Both the position numbers and the translations under genes were made by a program. Shown one piece after another: positions 27,057 through 35,680 of a stretch of 64,000 nt of DNA. The notes under the pieces were generated by a model. The model was not told the origin of the DNA. It saw only the letters and a list, made by a program, of their open reading frames with translations, and searched no databases. The DNA is from Hydrotalea sp. (GTDB taxonomy: Bacteria > Bacteroidota > Bacteroidia > Chitinophagales > Chitinophagaceae): assembly GCA_022402565.1 (NCBI GenBank), contig JAKRSC010000022.1, positions 112,474-176,473 of the forward strand, given 5' to 3'. Position 1 is the stretch's first letter; each line of letters opens with the position of its first letter.

Positions 27057-28142
27057 TTAAGCCACCAAATTCGTTTTTGGCAGATTGGCATTACGAATCG
27101 CAATTTGTCGAACTGCTGCAGATGCCATATCTGTCAAAGCCTGTTTGGCTGCTGGGTCATCACTCATCATAGCAGGCTTACCTAAATCACCACCCTCTCT
27201 TATAGACATTATAATAGGGACTTGACCTAAGAAAGGCAATTCATATTCCTCAGCCAGCTTTTTGCCACCTTCTTTACCAAACAGGTAGTATTTATTTTCG
27301 GGGAGTTCGGCCGGTGTAAAATACGCCATATTCTCCACTAATCCAATGATAGGGACATTAACCTGTGCTTGACCAAACATGGCAATACCCTTTTTAGCAT
27401 CTGCAAGCGCCACGGGCTGTGGGGTAGTAACAATAACTACTCCGGTAACAGGAACAGTTTGCATAAGGGTCAAATGAATATCTCCGGTACCAGGAGGCAT
27501 ATCAATTACTAAGTAGTCTAATTCGCCCCAGTCTACATCGGTCACAAACTGACGAACTGCTGAGCTAACCATTGGTCCACGCCAAACCACAGCATTTTTC
27601 TCATCCACCAACAACCCAATACTCATCAATTCAATACCGTATTTCTTTAGAGGAACAATCATTCCCTTTCCGTTCACATCCTTCATCATAGGTCTTTCGC
27701 CCCTTACACCAAACATGATGGGTACACTTGGTCCATAAATATCAGCATCCATCAATCCAACTTTGGCACCACCTTGAGCCAAGGCAAGGGCTAAATTGGC
27801 AGAAACAGTGCTCTTCCCTACACCCCCCTTCCCACTCACCACAGCAATAATATTTTTAACAGACGACAAAACTTGTTGGTTATCCTTTCTGTTAGAGGTG
27901 GTTTGAGAAGTAAAGTTCACCTTAACCTGAGCTTCCTTGTTGACCAACAAACGAATAGCATTTTCACTAGCTTTCTGCATCATATCCTTCATAGGACAGG
28001 CAGGTGTGGTCAAAACTATGGTGAATGCCACTGCATTTCCATTGATTTGAATATCCTTTACCATATTCAACGTTACAAGGTCTTTTCCCAAATCTGGCTC
28101 TTGTACATTACTTAAGGCCTTTAGAATATCCGCTTCAGTCAT
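27057..28142 (-). CDS. mrp: Mrp/NBP35-family Fe-S cluster carrier ATPase
   Basis: 361 residues. Residues 1-85 are a MIP18/DUF59-like domain with the Cys in TTPACPMKDMM; residues about 95-345 are the P-loop ATPase with the deviant Walker A GKGGVGKSTVSANLA and MDADIYGPS. It loads Fe-S clusters onto apoproteins. The C-terminal CxxC found in many members is absent, as in some Bacteroidota forms, so cluster binding may differ. First gene of mrp-paiB-GDPD; a -7 box TATTTTTG lies 34 nt upstream. Confidence 0.93.
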   Translation of the reverse strand: MTEADILKALSNVQEPDLGKDLVTLNMVKDIQINGNAVAFTIVLTTPACPMKDMMQKASENAIRLLVNKEAQVKVNFTSQTTSNRKDNQQVLSSVKNIIAVVSGKGGVGKSTVSANLALALAQGGAKVGLMDADIYGPSVPIMFGVRGERPMMKDVNGKGMIVPLKKYGIELMSIGLLVDEKNAVVWRGPMVSSAVRQFVTDVDWGELDYLVIDMPPGTGDIHLTLMQTVPVTGVVIVTTPQPVALADAKKGIAMFGQAQVNVPIIGLVENMAYFTPAELPENKYYLFGKEGGKKLAEEYELPFLGQVPIIMSIREGGDLGKPAMMSDDPAAKQALTDMASAAVRQIAIRNANLPKTNLVA

Positions 28143-28176
28143 CTCGCAAGTTTTTGTTAAAATGAAAAATTTGTCG

Positions 28177-28184
28177 CAAAAATA
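28177..28184 (-). promoter_or_regulatory. -7 box of mrp
   Basis: TATTTTTG on the minus strand, 34 nt before the ATG; no TTTG at -33. Confidence 0.4.
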
Positions 28185-28277
28185 ACAGCAGTGCCAGTTA
28201 CTTTGTTATGAAATGCGATGCTTTCTTTCATCCTTTAAAAAAAGTATCTAATTTCTGAAAACTGTAATTTCGCCGGC

Positions 28278-28913
28278 ATGATTAAAAAGCTACTCGGATT
28301 TTTCATTATTTTCCTCACCTGCAGCCAAATGGGTGTTTTAGCCCAAAGTTCACGCGATTCCGTTGTGCAGCTATATGGTGTAGTAATGACTTCCGATAGT
28401 CTAAGAGCCGTTCCCTCTGCCAGTATTGTAGTTAAAGGGAAAGGAAGGGGAACAATTACCAATCCCGATGGTGTTTTCTCAATTGTTGTGCTTAAAGGTG
28501 ACTTAGTTGAATTCTCTAGTATTGGTTATCAAGCGAAATCGTTGGTTATTCCAAGAAATAGTAACCGAGAAATGAGTGTGGTAGTCCTTTTAACCAACGA
28601 TACCAATTACCTACCTGCGGTTATTGTTCGACCCAGGCCTACACGTGAGCAATTTGAGCGAGACTTCGTGAATAACCGATATCCAGATGATGATTTTGAG
28701 ATTGCTAGAAAAAATACCGATGAAGCTGCTCGAAGAGCACTTATGCAAGCTCTTCCATCTGATGGAAGAGAGGCCGTAAGCTTCCAAATGCGCCAACAAG
28801 CCGCGAGATACTACTCTGCCGGACAAATACCTCCTATGAATATTATGAATCCATTAGCTTGGGGCGAATTCATACGAAGCTGGAAGAGAGGCGATTACAA
28901 GAAAAAGCGCTGA
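28278..28913 (+). CDS. Exported CarboxypepD_reg-like domain protein
   Basis: 211 residues with a signal peptide of about 22 (MGVLAQ). Residues about 30-105 are one carboxypeptidase-regulatory-like beta sandwich (VVMTSDSLRAVPSASIVVKG, GTITNPDGVFSI, FSSIGYQ), the domain found at the N-terminus of TonB-dependent receptors and other surface proteins of this phylum. The C-terminal part (about 115-211) is charged and helical and ends KKKR. Stand-alone function unknown. TAATTTCG, a variant -7 box, lies 5 nt before the ATG. Confidence 0.8.
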   Translation: MIKKLLGFFIIFLTCSQMGVLAQSSRDSVVQLYGVVMTSDSLRAVPSASIVVKGKGRGTITNPDGVFSIVVLKGDLVEFSSIGYQAKSLVIPRNSNREMSVVVLLTNDTNYLPAVIVRPRPTREQFERDFVNNRYPDDDFEIARKNTDEAARRALMQALPSDGREAVSFQMRQQAARYYSAGQIPPMNIMNPLAWGEFIRSWKRGDYKKKR

Positions 28914-28940
28914 TTACCCGCTTACATTGAGAGCTACCAT

Positions 28941-28948
28941 TACCTTTG
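28941..28948 (+). promoter_or_regulatory. -7 box of hbd
   Basis: TACCTTTG, 38 nt before the ATG; -33 not convincing. Confidence 0.45.
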
Positions 28949-28986
28949 CGTCCGTTATTTGATTCCTTGTCATTTAAACTATACAC

Positions 28987-29880
28987 ATGTCATTTCAAAA
29001 CATTACTGTAATTGGTGCAGGTACCATGGGAAATGGTATTGCACATGTTTTTGCTCAATATGGTTTCCAGGTGCAGTTGGTTGATGTACAGCAAGCTGCC
29101 TTAGATAAAGCCTTACAAACTATTGGTAAAAATGTAGAACGCCAAGTTGCTAAAGGCGTTTTATCTGAAGCAGATCAAAAAGCAACTCTTGAAAGAATTC
29201 AAACTACAACAAGTATTGCGAATGGCGTAGCAAAGGCAGATTTAGTTGTAGAAGCTGCAACTGAAAACAAAGAGTTGAAGCTAAAAATCTTCAAGGAAAT
29301 TGACCAATCAGCCCCAGAAAATTGTATTCTAGCAAGTAATACATCATCTATTTCTATTACTGCAATAGCATCTGCCACCAGCCGACCTAATAAAGTAATT
29401 GGAATGCATTTTATGAATCCAGTACCTGTGATGAAATTAGTTGAGATCATTAATGGCTATGCAACTGACCAAACTGTAACCGAGCAAATTGTAGCGTTGA
29501 GCAAACAGCTGAATAAGGTTCCTTGTGTAGTGAATGATTACCCAGGATTTATTGCAAATAAAATTTTGATGCCAATGATTAATGAAGCTATTTATAGCTT
29601 ATATGAAGGCATTGCTGGTGTAGAAGAAATTGATACCATTATGAAACTTGGTATGGCTCACCCTATGGGTCCATTGCAGCTTGCAGACTTCATTGGCCTA
29701 GATGTTTGCTTAAGCATTTTGCAGGTGCTGTATGATGGGTATGGCAATACAAAATATGCTCCTTGTCCATTACTTGTAAATATGGTAACAGCTAAAAAAC
29801 TGGGGGTAAAATCAGGTGAAGGCTTTTACAAGTATTCACCTGGCTCAAAAGAATTGGTAGTGAGCGAAAGATTCAAATAA
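28987..29880 (+). CDS. hbd: 3-hydroxybutyryl-CoA dehydrogenase
   Basis: NAD(P)-dependent oxidation of 3-hydroxyacyl-CoA, or the reverse, in fatty acid or butyrate metabolism. It is 297 residues, the size of single-domain enzymes. Seen: the Rossmann motif VIGAGTMGNGIAHVFAQ, the SNTSSISIT loop, the catalytic His in GMHFMNPVPVMKLVEII, and PGFIANKILMPMINEA. A multifunctional FadB would carry an added hydratase domain, absent here. It begins an operon with the YdcF-like gene, which starts 2 bp after its stop. Confidence 0.94.
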   Translation: MSFQNITVIGAGTMGNGIAHVFAQYGFQVQLVDVQQAALDKALQTIGKNVERQVAKGVLSEADQKATLERIQTTTSIANGVAKADLVVEAATENKELKLKIFKEIDQSAPENCILASNTSSISITAIASATSRPNKVIGMHFMNPVPVMKLVEIINGYATDQTVTEQIVALSKQLNKVPCVVNDYPGFIANKILMPMINEAIYSLYEGIAGVEEIDTIMKLGMAHPMGPLQLADFIGLDVCLSILQVLYDGYGNTKYAPCPLLVNMVTAKKLGVKSGEGFYKYSPGSKELVVSERFK

Positions 29881-29882
29881 GT

Positions 29883-30641
29883 ATGTTTTTCATTCTTTCG
29901 AAAATATTCCAACTTGTTTGGATTCCATTTACATGGATCGTACTTCTGGTAGTGGCATACTATTTAGCCACTACTAGAAAATGGAAAAAAAGGTGGACAT
30001 ATTTAGGTTGGTGTGTTGCAATTATTTTTTCAAATCCTTGGTTGTACAATCAAGTCATGTTAGCATGGCATGTTCAACCAACGGCAATAAAAAATTTACC
30101 CAATACCGAAGCGGTTATTTTGCTTGGCGGAATGAGTGGCTATGATTCTGATAAAAAAGGGTACTTTTTAGGAAACAGTGACCGCTTCATTCAAACAGTT
30201 CAGCTATACCACACTAAAAAGGCCAATAAAATTTTAATCGCAGGTGGCACTTCTGATATTACAGGGAAAAATCCACCTGAATCTTGGTTCTTAGATACTG
30301 CATTTCAACAATCTGGAATATCCAAAGAAGATATTATCATTGAAACCTCTTCTAGAAATACAGAGGAAAATATACAGAACATTCAAAAAATTGCAGATAG
30401 TTTGCATATCAAATCGCCATTTCTATTGGTAACTTCTTCCTGGCATATGCCACGTGCGTTGGCACTTTGTAAAAAGAATCAAGTTGAAGTAATTCCAGTT
30501 CCTTGCGACTACAAAGTGTTTCCTAACAAACAAACGGAATGGCGCGATTTCATTCCAGATATTAGTTTACTAATTGAGTGGAGAACCCTGTTAAAAGAAT
30601 GGCTAGGAATGTTAGTGTATAAAATAACAGGAAGAACCTAA
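29883..30641 (+). CDS. YdcF/SanA/ElyC-family membrane protein (DUF218)
   Basis: 252 residues with two N-terminal membrane helices (about 3-25 and 35-55) and then a DUF218 domain. Seen: EAVILLGG, ILIAGGTS, IIIETSSRNTEEN and VTSSWHMPRAL, the conserved family positions. E. coli relatives affect envelope integrity and enterobacterial common antigen; the enzymatic activity is unclear. It follows hbd by 2 bp. Its stop overlaps the end of the convergent yigZ gene by 4 bp. Confidence 0.87.
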   Translation: MFFILSKIFQLVWIPFTWIVLLVVAYYLATTRKWKKRWTYLGWCVAIIFSNPWLYNQVMLAWHVQPTAIKNLPNTEAVILLGGMSGYDSDKKGYFLGNSDRFIQTVQLYHTKKANKILIAGGTSDITGKNPPESWFLDTAFQQSGISKEDIIIETSSRNTEENIQNIQKIADSLHIKSPFLLVTSSWHMPRALALCKKNQVEVIPVPCDYKVFPNKQTEWRDFIPDISLLIEWRTLLKEWLGMLVYKITGRT

Positions 30642-31246
30642 TTCATTTCTTGCACCTCTACGAAAGGTAAATCACGAAGTTGATACATTAAGTTTTCTTT
30701 CCGCTGAATAGAGACTTCTACAAGTAAATTAAAAAAGAGCTGCGCATCTTTTTTAATTATTTGAGCATCGTACTGCTTCATTAAATGCATCACTTGATCC
30801 ATCTTTGTATAATCGAATTGTAATTGCAATTGAGTAGTAACGTCTTTTTTAATAATGGGTGTTGTTTGCAATGCAAATGCAGCTGATGACTTATACGCTT
30901 GTATTAAACCTGGCACTCCCAATAATGTTCCACCAAAGTAACGAACCACAACAACCAACACATTGGTAAGCTGCCTTGAATCTATTTGTCCGAGAATAGG
31001 CCTACCTGCCGACCCCGAGGGTTCACCATCATCTGATTGCCTAAATTGAAGATTACCTAAACCCAATCGCCACGCAAAACAATGATGCACTGCTTTGGGG
31101 TGCTCTTTTTTTAAGTGTGCAATATGTTGTTTGATTTCATCTAAAGATTTTACAGGATAGGCATACGCTATAAAGCGACTACCCCTATCCTTATATTCGC
31201 TGATACCCTCTTTGGCTATAGTATAATAAAAATTTGATGGTTCCAT
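30638..31246 (-). CDS. yigZ: YigZ/IMPACT-family protein
   Basis: 202 residues from the ATG at 31246, 1 bp after the transporter stop; a TTG frame to 31270 would lie inside that gene. The N-terminal UPF0029/Impact domain shows SRFIAYAYPV, HHCFAWRLG, QSDDGEPSGSAGRPIL and VVVVRYFGGTLLGVPGL. The C-terminal part is the DUF1949-like ferredoxin-fold domain. The eukaryotic relative IMPACT regulates GCN2; the bacterial role is unknown. Third gene of ribD-transporter-yigZ. Confidence 0.92.
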   Translation of the reverse strand: MEPSNFYYTIAKEGISEYKDRGSRFIAYAYPVKSLDEIKQHIAHLKKEHPKAVHHCFAWRLGLGNLQFRQSDDGEPSGSAGRPILGQIDSRQLTNVLVVVVRYFGGTLLGVPGLIQAYKSSAAFALQTTPIIKKDVTTQLQLQFDYTKMDQVMHLMKQYDAQIIKKDAQLFFNLLVEVSIQRKENLMYQLRDLPFVEVQEMN

Positions 31247-31247
31247 T

Positions 31248-32126
31248 CTATCCGTATGCGATTGCAGCAATAGCCAACAATGAAAGCGCGATCCCCATCC
31301 AATTCAATTTAGATAAGCGCTCTTTAAAAATCCACCAAGCCATAACTGTGCTAAATAAAACAATACCCATATTATTAATTGGAATAATAGCTGAACTATT
31401 GCCACTGTAATGTTTTAACACATGCACCAAACACCAAATTGAAAAATAATTTGGTATACCAATAGCAATTCCAGCAATGATAGCTTTCTTATTGAGCTTG
31501 GCCTTTCCAGTTGCTAGTTGCGCGCCTAATACTATCAACCCCCAAACAGCTGCCGTTCCAAAAGAAGTAATTAAATAAGCATCCTGATTGTTATCATTTA
31601 AAAAACTGGTTTCCACATATTTCACCATTGTATCAATTAATCCACTTGCCAAAAACAAAATTGCAGGCATGAACCAGACAAGCTTTCCAATAGATTTTTG
31701 TGATGAATCTTCAGATTTTGAAGGCAAGCAAGTTAAGTATACAGCTCCCAAAGCAATTGCTATACCTAACACTTTCCAAACTGTTGCTGCTTCATTGTAT
31801 AAGTATATTGAAAATAAAAAAGGAATAACCAAAGAGAGTTTATTAGAAACCGAAGCAACTGATACCCCAATTTTTTGTGCTGTAAATGCAATGATATTAA
31901 AAGTAGTAATGAAAAATGTACCCAATACTACCGCCCACCAAAACCAAGGCTCTGCAGAAGTTGAAGAGGTTACAGGAAACTGACCCATTACCACAGATCC
32001 AGTGATAACACAGGTAATATAATTAAATACAATGGCTTGAAATGCAGGAATACCCAATCGCTCCAACATTTTAAATGACAAAGTCAAGTAAGACGACAAA
32101 ACAATACTTCCAAATAAATAAATCAT
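31248..32126 (-). CDS. EamA/DMT-family transporter
   Basis: 292 residues with about ten membrane helices in two homologous halves, the layout of the drug/metabolite exporter family. The conserved Pro and small residues occur in helices 3-4 of each half, with MAWWIFKERLSKLNWMGIALSL near the end. Substrate not predictable. Its ATG overlaps the ribD stop as ATGA, so it is coupled to riboflavin synthesis, and a flavin or precursor exporter is one possibility. Confidence 0.87.
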   Translation of the reverse strand: MIYLFGSIVLSSYLTLSFKMLERLGIPAFQAIVFNYITCVITGSVVMGQFPVTSSTSAEPWFWWAVVLGTFFITTFNIIAFTAQKIGVSVASVSNKLSLVIPFLFSIYLYNEAATVWKVLGIAIALGAVYLTCLPSKSEDSSQKSIGKLVWFMPAILFLASGLIDTMVKYVETSFLNDNNQDAYLITSFGTAAVWGLIVLGAQLATGKAKLNKKAIIAGIAIGIPNYFSIWCLVHVLKHYSGNSSAIIPINNMGIVLFSTVMAWWIFKERLSKLNWMGIALSLLAIAAIAYG

Positions 32127-33175
32127 ATCACTTTATTATAAATCTTCACAATATCATTTCCCAAATGCAATACTTCTCTACAAACAACATTCATGGGTAG
32201 TTCAGGTGACCTTACTCCATTTTTATTGGGCGCAGGTTTTTCAGAAGTAATCACACGTAGTTCATCAAACAATCCTCGATCCAAACATGCATTCAATAAA
32301 GTACGGCCTCCTTCAATCAAAACAGAACCTATACCTGCATGAAATCCCCATTTCATTACTTCTTCTATAACATTTGATTGAGCATCTATTTCAACCTGTT
32401 TTATGTGCGATGCCAATCCACTAATTTGTTGCGAAGTAAAAACAACAGTTTCGGCTTTGTTATCAAAAACTTGCAAGTTTACAGGCAAACGATGATGCAT
32501 ATCCAATACCCAACGCTGTGGTTGCTTTTCGCCCCAAAAACGATTGGTTAAGGATGGATTATCTAACATGGCTGTATTGGTAGCTACAAAAATAGCATCC
32601 TCCTCTGCTCTCCATTTATGTACCATTTGTTGTGCAATAGCACTACTAATGATCCATCTCTCATTCGTTCCACTGCCAATAAATCCATCTGCCGTTTCTG
32701 CCCATTTCAAAATAATATATGGACGCTGTTGTTGTTGCCTAGTAATAAATCTTCTATTCAAAAAAACTGCTTGTTCATGTAATAGATCTACTTCTACACG
32801 AATACCAGCTTCTACTAGCTGAGCAATTCCAGCGCCATTAACAGCTGCAAATGGATCTTGCATAGCAATAACCACATGTGGAATTTTTGCTTGTATAATA
32901 GCATTCGAACAAGGAGGTGTTTTCCCCCAATGAGCACATGGCTCTAAAGAAACGTACATAGTTGCTTGTTGAATCAAATGTTTATCAGTTTCAGATACTG
33001 AGACAAGACAATTGATTTCTGCATGTGGACCTCCGAATAGTGCATGAAAACCTTCACCTATTATTCTATCTTCTGCAACCAAAACAGCACCGACCATTGG
33101 ATTTGGAGCAACCCTCCCCAAACCTAAAGCCGCAAGCTGCAGGCAACGAGCCATATAGAATTCTTTTGAATGCAT
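32123..33175 (-). CDS. ribD: Bifunctional pyrimidine deaminase/reductase of riboflavin synthesis
   Basis: Two successive steps of riboflavin synthesis in the cytoplasm. It is 350 residues. The N-terminal deaminase (about 1-145) has the zinc site HAEI and PCAHWGKTPPC. The C-terminal reductase (about 150-350) has ILKWAETADGFIG and the NADPH site region VLIEGGRTLLNACL. The start ATG at 33175 gives the family N-terminus (MARCLQLAALGLG). No FMN riboswitch is visible in the short upstream region. Other rib genes are not adjacent. Confidence 0.95.
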   Translation of the reverse strand: MHSKEFYMARCLQLAALGLGRVAPNPMVGAVLVAEDRIIGEGFHALFGGPHAEINCLVSVSETDKHLIQQATMYVSLEPCAHWGKTPPCSNAIIQAKIPHVVIAMQDPFAAVNGAGIAQLVEAGIRVEVDLLHEQAVFLNRRFITRQQQQRPYIILKWAETADGFIGSGTNERWIISSAIAQQMVHKWRAEEDAIFVATNTAMLDNPSLTNRFWGEKQPQRWVLDMHHRLPVNLQVFDNKAETVVFTSQQISGLASHIKQVEIDAQSNVIEEVMKWGFHAGIGSVLIEGGRTLLNACLDRGLFDELRVITSEKPAPNKNGVRSPELPMNVVCREVLHLGNDIVKIYNKVI

Positions 33176-33184
33176 TCAAGCTGG

Positions 33185-33212
33185 CAAAACTAAATGAAAT
33201 TCGCTACCATTG
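33185..33212. promoter_or_regulatory. Compact divergent promoters of ribD and prmC
   Basis: Minus strand TAGTTTTG (33192-33185) lies 9 nt before the ribD ATG. Plus strand TACCATTG (33205-33212, one mismatch) lies 4 nt before the prmC ATG. Only 41 bp separate the two starts. Confidence 0.45.
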
Positions 33213-33216
33213 CAGT

Positions 33217-34068
33217 ATGACTGTCCAGAATGCTTATTCAAGCCTTATGTACCAACTGTTTGAGTTGTATAATGACTCAGAATCGGCAGCCATTGCAGAC
33301 ATGGTAGTTGAAGACGTTATTGGTTTTAGAAAGATTGATAGGGTAACACATCCCAGCCTAACCCTTTCTACAGAACAAATGAAAGAATGGGAAAATATTA
33401 CTAACCAACTTCTAAAAGGAAAACCCATTCAATATGTATTGGGATATGCATGGTTTGGAGAATTCAAGATGAAAGTAAACGAATATGTGCTTATACCCCG
33501 ACCAGAAACTGAAGAGCTTGTGTTACATATCAAGAGATGGATGAGAACCAAGAATTTTTCTTCGCCCGCAATTATTGATATTGGAACAGGAAGTGGATGC
33601 ATAGCAGTTGCTTTACAAACAGGTTTACCAAATAGCCAAGTATTTGCTTTAGATTATTCAAAAGATGCGTTAACTACTGCCCAAAAAAATTTTGATCTAT
33701 ATGCTCCAGCAATAAAATCTCTACAACTTGACTTTTTAGATAATAAAAACTGGAAGCAGCTGGGCAAATTTGCATGTATTGTTAGTAACCCTCCGTATAT
33801 TGCTGCTTCAGAAAAAGCAAGTATGGAACCGTTGGTCTGGGAAAATGAACCCAACATAGCATTGTTTGTGCCAGATAATGATCCACTCATCTTTTACAAG
33901 CAAATTGTAGCATTTGCAAAGGAACATTTAATAGAGGGTGGAAGTATTTGGGTGGAAATCAATCAGCAATTAGGACAAGAAACTTGTGCAGTATTTAAAG
34001 AGTCTGGATTTGAAACTTCACTGATTCAAGACATGCATGGCAATAACAGAATAGTACATGCTTATTGA
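33217..34068 (+). CDS. prmC: Release factor glutamine methyltransferase
   Basis: Methylates the Gln of the GGQ motif in RF1 and RF2. The start is the ATG at 33217, giving 283 residues, the normal size; the longer open frame back to 33025 runs through ribD antisense and the promoter. Seen: the SAM site IDIGTGSGCIAVAL, the second-half ALDYS, and the catalytic VSNPPYI. The stop overlaps the end of the convergent exbD gene by 7 bp, with no terminator between. Confidence 0.95.
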   Translation: MTVQNAYSSLMYQLFELYNDSESAAIADMVVEDVIGFRKIDRVTHPSLTLSTEQMKEWENITNQLLKGKPIQYVLGYAWFGEFKMKVNEYVLIPRPETEELVLHIKRWMRTKNFSSPAIIDIGTGSGCIAVALQTGLPNSQVFALDYSKDALTTAQKNFDLYAPAIKSLQLDFLDNKNWKQLGKFACIVSNPPYIAASEKASMEPLVWENEPNIALFVPDNDPLIFYKQIVAFAKEHLIEGGSIWVEINQQLGQETCAVFKESGFETSLIQDMHGNNRIVHAY

Positions 34069-34466
34069 ACACCTGAATTATCAACTGCCATTACAGTTGT
34101 AGCGCCCAATTTTTTGATTACCTGCATCACACGTATTGCTGTACCAAGATGTGCCGTACTATCACCATTAATAACAACAGATGGCTTCTCCGTTTCTTTC
34201 TGAAGGAAAGCTTGCAATTCAGTTTCTAAGCTTTCAAATGCAATAGGCTTTTGTCCCAAATAAATTTGCTGGTTTTTATCAACTGTAATTACAACAGTTT
34301 GCTTAGCTTTTGTATCACTCTTGGCTTTAGGGTTAGAAACCTTAATGACATTGGGATTAGCCAATGTAGAAACAATCAAAAAGAATAACAAAAGAATGAA
34401 TAAAATATCATTCAAAGCACCGGTGTGCATTTCAGGATGTGAGCGGAGCCTTTTGCGAATATTCAT
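34062..34466 (-). CDS. exbD: ExbD/TolR-family biopolymer transport protein
   Basis: 134 residues with one membrane helix near the N-terminus (DILFILLLFFLIVSTL), which carries the conserved Asp needed for proton use, followed by a small periplasmic domain. It works with ExbB/TolQ to energise TonB or Tol systems at the outer membrane. It begins 7 bp after the exbB-like stop, so the two are an operon. No tonB lies beside it. Confidence 0.9.
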   Translation of the reverse strand: MNIRKRLRSHPEMHTGALNDILFILLLFFLIVSTLANPNVIKVSNPKAKSDTKAKQTVVITVDKNQQIYLGQKPIAFESLETELQAFLQKETEKPSVVINGDSTAHLGTAIRVMQVIKKLGATTVMAVDNSGVQ

Positions 34467-34473
34467 ACTAAAC

Positions 34474-35157
34474 TCAATGAGTAGGTTCTTGTAAAATATC
34501 TATGAATTCAGCACTGGCTGCTTCCATTTTATTAGCGGTTTTATCGATCTGCGTAGTCAGAAAATTGTGTCCGATATAAGCTATCAAACCAATGATAAGG
34601 CCTGCAGCAGAAGTAATCATTTTGGTATAAATACCACCAGCAATGGTATTCAGTGTATACTCACCTGTAGATGCAATACCATAAAACAATTGTACCATTC
34701 CAACAATAGTTCCCAAAAAACCGAACATAGGTGCAATACCAGCAATCAAAGAAAGAATATTCAAGTTCCTTTCCATAGCATACATTTCCAATTTACCTAC
34801 ATTCTCCATACTTTTTTCAATAGCATCAATTGGCTTACCAATACGCTGCAAACCCTTGTCAATCATACGAGCAACTGGATTAGCGGTATTTTTTGACAGA
34901 CTTCTTGCAGCACTTATATTTCCAGATAGAATATGATCGCGGATGATGCGCATAAAATTTGCATCAATTTTAGCAGCTTTTTGGATAGCTATCATTCTTT
35001 CAAAAAAAACAAAAACAGCTAAGGCAAATAATCCATATAAAGGAAACATAATCCAGCCACCCTTTTGGAGTAAGGACCACATTGAAACTTTTTCAGCCAG
35101 TGCAGGAACATTAGCTGCTGCTTGTTGTATTGTATCGACTTGAAGTAGGTACCACAT
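34474..35157 (-). CDS. exbB: MotA/TolQ/ExbB proton channel protein
   Basis: 227 residues with three membrane helices (about 30-50, 130-155 and 170-190). Seen: ERMIAIQ after helix 1, NLNILSLIAGIAPMFGFLGTIVGM and the GLIIGLIAYIGHNFL helix, which carry the family's small-residue pattern. It forms the proton channel with ExbD. Upstream, 135 bp to the next gene hold no other gene; the promoter is not obvious. Confidence 0.92.
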   Translation of the reverse strand: MWYLLQVDTIQQAAANVPALAEKVSMWSLLQKGGWIMFPLYGLFALAVFVFFERMIAIQKAAKIDANFMRIIRDHILSGNISAARSLSKNTANPVARMIDKGLQRIGKPIDAIEKSMENVGKLEMYAMERNLNILSLIAGIAPMFGFLGTIVGMVQLFYGIASTGEYTLNTIAGGIYTKMITSAAGLIIGLIAYIGHNFLTTQIDKTANKMEAASAEFIDILQEPTH

Positions 35158-35292
35158 GTTTATTGTTATTGAAGGTGTTTAGATAAATGTTACACCTTGG
35201 TTACAGCTAAATTAAAAGACACAGCTAAGGAACCCTATTGTTGTGAATAAAATTGTGTGGTTTATGTGTTTTAAGAAAGATTTTGCACATTT

Positions 35293-35679
35293 TTAGCTCT
35301 CTCCAGAGTAAAAATCAATCAAAGAAGCCATATAAACTTCATTCCAACCCTCCACCAAGTCGTCGTATGCATCTTCGGGTATATTGGTATGTCTAAGCTC
35401 TAATGAAGTGCCCTTGCCATGCGGGTGAAGAATAATAGTAACAATTGAAGGCTCTTCCTGCTCTCCAAAATACCATTCTTGCTGAAACGTTTTCCCTGGT
35501 TCAAATGCAAGATTTTTTCCTACAATATCATCATCCCACAAAGAGAATTCAGTATTTGGCTCAGCCTGCATAATTGCCTTCTCACCAGTCCACAATTCAA
35601 TGGTGTCTTGTTGTGTAAGTGCCTGATAAACCAATGCAGGTTCTTCTGGAATAATAAAGTAAGCTTTATAATCTTTCAT
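35293..35679 (-). CDS. SRPBCC/AHSA1-domain protein
   Basis: 128 residues, a single START-like (SRPBCC) domain of the Hsp90-activator-homolog type: YFIIPEEPALVYQALTQQDTIELWTG at the start and a C-terminal helix with LVEGWNEVYMASLIDFY. Such proteins bind hydrophobic ligands, but the ligand here is unknown. It starts 1 bp after the pepT stop, so it is cotranscribed with that gene. Confidence 0.82.
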   Translation of the reverse strand: MKDYKAYFIIPEEPALVYQALTQQDTIELWTGEKAIMQAEPNTEFSLWDDDIVGKNLAFEPGKTFQQEWYFGEQEEPSIVTIILHPHGKGTSLELRHTNIPEDAYDDLVEGWNEVYMASLIDFYSGES

Positions 35680-35680
35680 A

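Noticed and set aside
33025..33216. N-terminal extension of the prmC frame by 64 codons
   Set aside because: It is antisense to ribD, has no family similarity, and a -7-like box lies 4 nt before the ATG at 33217.
32123..33260. FMN riboswitch for ribD
   Set aside because: Only 41 bp lie between the divergent starts, too short for the aptamer, and no conserved core is visible.
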